A stretch of 33,225 bases of DNA. Origin: an uncultured Collinsella sp. (GTDB lineage: Bacteria; Actinomycetota; Coriobacteriia; Coriobacteriales; Coriobacteriaceae). This document shows, piece after piece, positions 31,724-33,225 of the stretch; the first letter of the stretch is position 1, and the number at the start of each line of letters is the position of its first letter. The stretch is taken from positions 1 through 33,225 of the forward strand of contig CATYIV010000024.1 of NCBI GenBank assembly GCA_958407465.1, read 5' to 3'. The notes under the pieces are model-generated. The model was not told where the DNA came from, searched no databases, and saw nothing but the letters and a program-made list of their open reading frames with translations. The translations under genes were made by a program, and so were the position numbers.

Positions 31724-32692
31724 GTGAATTCTGAATCCATCGCCGTCATCATCCCCTGCTACAACGAAGCGCTCACGATTGGTAAGGTCATCGACGACTT
31801 TCACCGCGAGCTTCCGCAGGCGACGGTCTATGTCTATGACAATAACTCGTCGGACGATACCTCACGCATCGCCACCGAGCACGGCGCCACGGTGCGTTTT
31901 GAGCCGCGTCAGGGAAAGGGCAACGTGTGCCGTCAGATGTTTCGCGACATCGATGCCGATTGTTACCTGATGGTCGACGGCGATGACACCTACCCCGCCG
32001 AGGCGGCCAAAGCCCTCTGCGAGCCCATCCTCAACGGCACGGCCGACATGACCGTGGGCGACCGTCTTTCCAACGGCACCTATGCCGAGGAGAACAAACG
32101 TGCCTTCCACGGCTTTGGCAACAACCTGGTACGTGCCATGATCAAGTGGATCTATGGCTACAGCTTCGATGACGTCATGACCGGCTACCGCGCCATGAGT
32201 CGCCCGTTCGTTAAAACCTTCCCTGTGCTTTCCGAGGGCTTTCAGATCGAAACCGAGCTCTCGATTCACGCTGTCGACCACCGCTGGCGCATCAAAGATG
32301 TGCCCATCGAGTACCGCGACCGTCCGGAAGGCTCCGAGTCCAAGCTCAATACCGTGAGCGACGGCATTAAAGTCGTTGCGATGATCGGCACGCTGTTCAA
32401 GGACTACCGCCCGCTGAAGTTCTTCAGCCTGGTTGCGCTTCTGTTTACGGTGATCGGCCTCGCCCTGGGCACGCCCATCGTTGTCGAGTATTTCCAGACC
32501 GGCCTCGTTCCGCGCTTCCCCACCGCCATGCTCGCCGCGTCGTTTATGTTCCTGTGCGGCCTGAGCCTTGCAACCGGATTCATCCTCGATTCCGTGGCAA
32601 AGGTCGAAAAAAAGCAGTGGGAGGTCAACGTGTACAGCAAATACGCCTACGACGACCAGCCTGGCAGGTCCGCCACCACGCCAAGCGAGTGA
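31724..32692 (+). CDS. Family 2 glycosyltransferase with C-terminal membrane pair
   Basis: Transfers a sugar from a nucleotide or lipid donor, probably to a polyprenyl phosphate or glycan at the inner face of the membrane. The 322-aa protein has a GT-A fold: IIPCYNEALTIGKV (9-22), YVYDNNSSDDT (36-46), the metal-binding DGDDT (85-89), GDRLSNGTY and GYRAMSRPF. Two transmembrane segments lie at about 232-252 and 268-290. The layout resembles dolichyl-phosphate mannose synthase-like bacterial enzymes; donor and acceptor are not predictable. The start is GTG with AAGGAG eight bases upstream. A strong bidirectional terminator follows. It is divergent from the exporter genes. Confidence 0.9.
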   Translation: MNSESIAVIIPCYNEALTIGKVIDDFHRELPQATVYVYDNNSSDDTSRIATEHGATVRFEPRQGKGNVCRQMFRDIDADCYLMVDGDDTYPAEAAKALCEPILNGTADMTVGDRLSNGTYAEENKRAFHGFGNNLVRAMIKWIYGYSFDDVMTGYRAMSRPFVKTFPVLSEGFQIETELSIHAVDHRWRIKDVPIEYRDRPEGSESKLNTVSDGIKVVAMIGTLFKDYRPLKFFSLVALLFTVIGLALGTPIVVEYFQTGLVPRFPTAMLAASFMFLCGLSLATGFILDSVAKVEKKQWEVNVYSKYAYDDQPGRSATTPSE

Positions 32693-32745
32693 AAGATCTT
32701 CCGCAAAATACTATTGGCACCACTGCGTAGATAGCCACCAACAAG

Positions 32746-32775
32746 AAAAGCCGCCGTTAACAAGCGGCGGCTTTT
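32746..32775. terminator. Bidirectional rho-independent terminator
   Basis: AAAAGCCGCCG and CGGCGGCTTTT form a perfect 11-bp stem around TTAACAAG. T-runs are present in both directions, so it serves the glycosyltransferase gene (plus) and the rfbD gene (minus), which converge here. Confidence 0.9.
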
Positions 32776-32797
32776 GCTCTCAAAAAGTTAATAGCGG

Positions 32798-33225
32798 CTA
32801 GAGCGTCTTGAGGTACTCCCCCAGCTCTTCCTCCCAGTCGGGCATGTGGAACCCGACCGACTCGAGCCTGGACAGGTCGAGCGCGGAGTGGACCGGGCGC
32901 GGGGCGATGGGGCCCGCGGCGCTCGCGTAGTAGTCGGCGGTGCTGACCGGCACGACCTTCTCGCCGTTGCCGTTGGCGGCCTCGAAGACGGCGCGCGCGA
33001 TGTCCGCCCAGCTCTTAACGGAGCCGGAGCCGGTGCAGTCGTAGGTACCGTAGGGGGCCTTCAAATCAAGCACGTGGAAGATGGCCTCCGCCATGTCGCA
33101 CGTGAAGGTCAGTCGGCCCAGCTGGTCGTCGACCACGGTGATGCGCTCGAGCCCGTCCTCGGGGTCGGCGACGCGGTCGGACAGCGCCTTCATGGTCTTG
33201 ACGAAGTTGTGCCCCTCGCCGATGA
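32798..33225 (-). CDS. rfbD: dTDP-4-dehydrorhamnose reductase, C-terminal part (cut by window edge)
   Basis: Last step of dTDP-L-rhamnose synthesis. Only the C-terminal 140 or so residues are in the window; the frame is still open at the edge, reading GEGHNFVKTM before the next ATG, so the internal ATG at 33193 is not the start. Family signs are NFVKTM, ITVVDDQLGRLTFTCDMAEA (split: VVDDQLGRLTFT), YGTYDCTGSGSVKSWADIAR and RPVHSALDLSRL. The C terminus is normal for RfbD/RmlD. Whether the upstream part is fused to RmlC, as in some relatives, cannot be seen. It converges on the glycosyltransferase gene. Confidence 0.88.
   Translation of the reverse strand, partial: IGEGHNFVKTMKALSDRVADPEDGLERITVVDDQLGRLTFTCDMAEAIFHVLDLKAPYGTYDCTGSGSVKSWADIARAVFEAANGNGEKVVPVSTADYYASAAGPIAPRPVHSALDLSRLESVGFHMPDWEEELGEYLKTL

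Overview
The window looks like chromosomal core DNA of a high-GC actinobacterium of the class Coriobacteriia, most likely Collinsella or a close relative. This is a judgement from protein character, gene order, frequent TTG/GTG starts and high GC; no search was run. Almost everything is housekeeping DNA. The exceptions are a RAYT-type transposase gene and palindromic repeats that appear to belong to it.

Layout. (1) 1-1060: a RAYT (REP-associated tyrosine transposase) gene on the minus strand, with copies of an imperfect palindrome on both sides. (2) 1058-8755, minus strand: DUF697 protein, B12-binding radical SAM protein, DUF2344 protein, then rplU-rpmA from their own promoter, then obgE-nadD-yqeK-rsfS. 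(3) 8774-14734, minus strand: the cell-elongation cluster mreB-mreC-mreD-mrdA(PBP2)-rodA. (4) 14850-20785, minus strand: a TPR membrane protein, a cyclophilin, a zinc-ribbon membrane protein and a CtpE-like P-type ATPase, preceded by tRNA-Arg(CCG). (5) 21031-29705, plus strand: an aromatic amino acid operon aroF-tyrA-aroB-aroA-aroC-pheA-aroEK-aroQ. It encodes every step from erythrose-4-phosphate and PEP to chorismate, plus the prephenate branch enzymes, with shikimate dehydrogenase and shikimate kinase fused. (6) 29810-33225: tRNA-Arg(TCT), an ABC-2 polysaccharide exporter (minus), a family 2 glycosyltransferase (plus) and the 3' part of a dTDP-4-dehydrorhamnose reductase gene cut by the window edge. 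This is the start of a cell-surface glycan region.

The structures not explained by genes are the most interesting part. The RAYT-flanking palindrome (core GCCCCGTCCCAA between GGGTAGCTAA-type arms) recurs as an inverted pair inside the aro operon, between aroC and pheA, as REPINs do. A second, perfect 15-bp palindrome sits between aroEK and aroQ. A terminator-like hairpin overlaps a 20-codon ORF in the aroF leader. A perfect 12-bp hairpin lies inside the first codons of mreC. A terminator separates rpmA from obgE. No intergenic stretch exceeds 300 bases. No CRISPR array, rRNA or prophage was seen.
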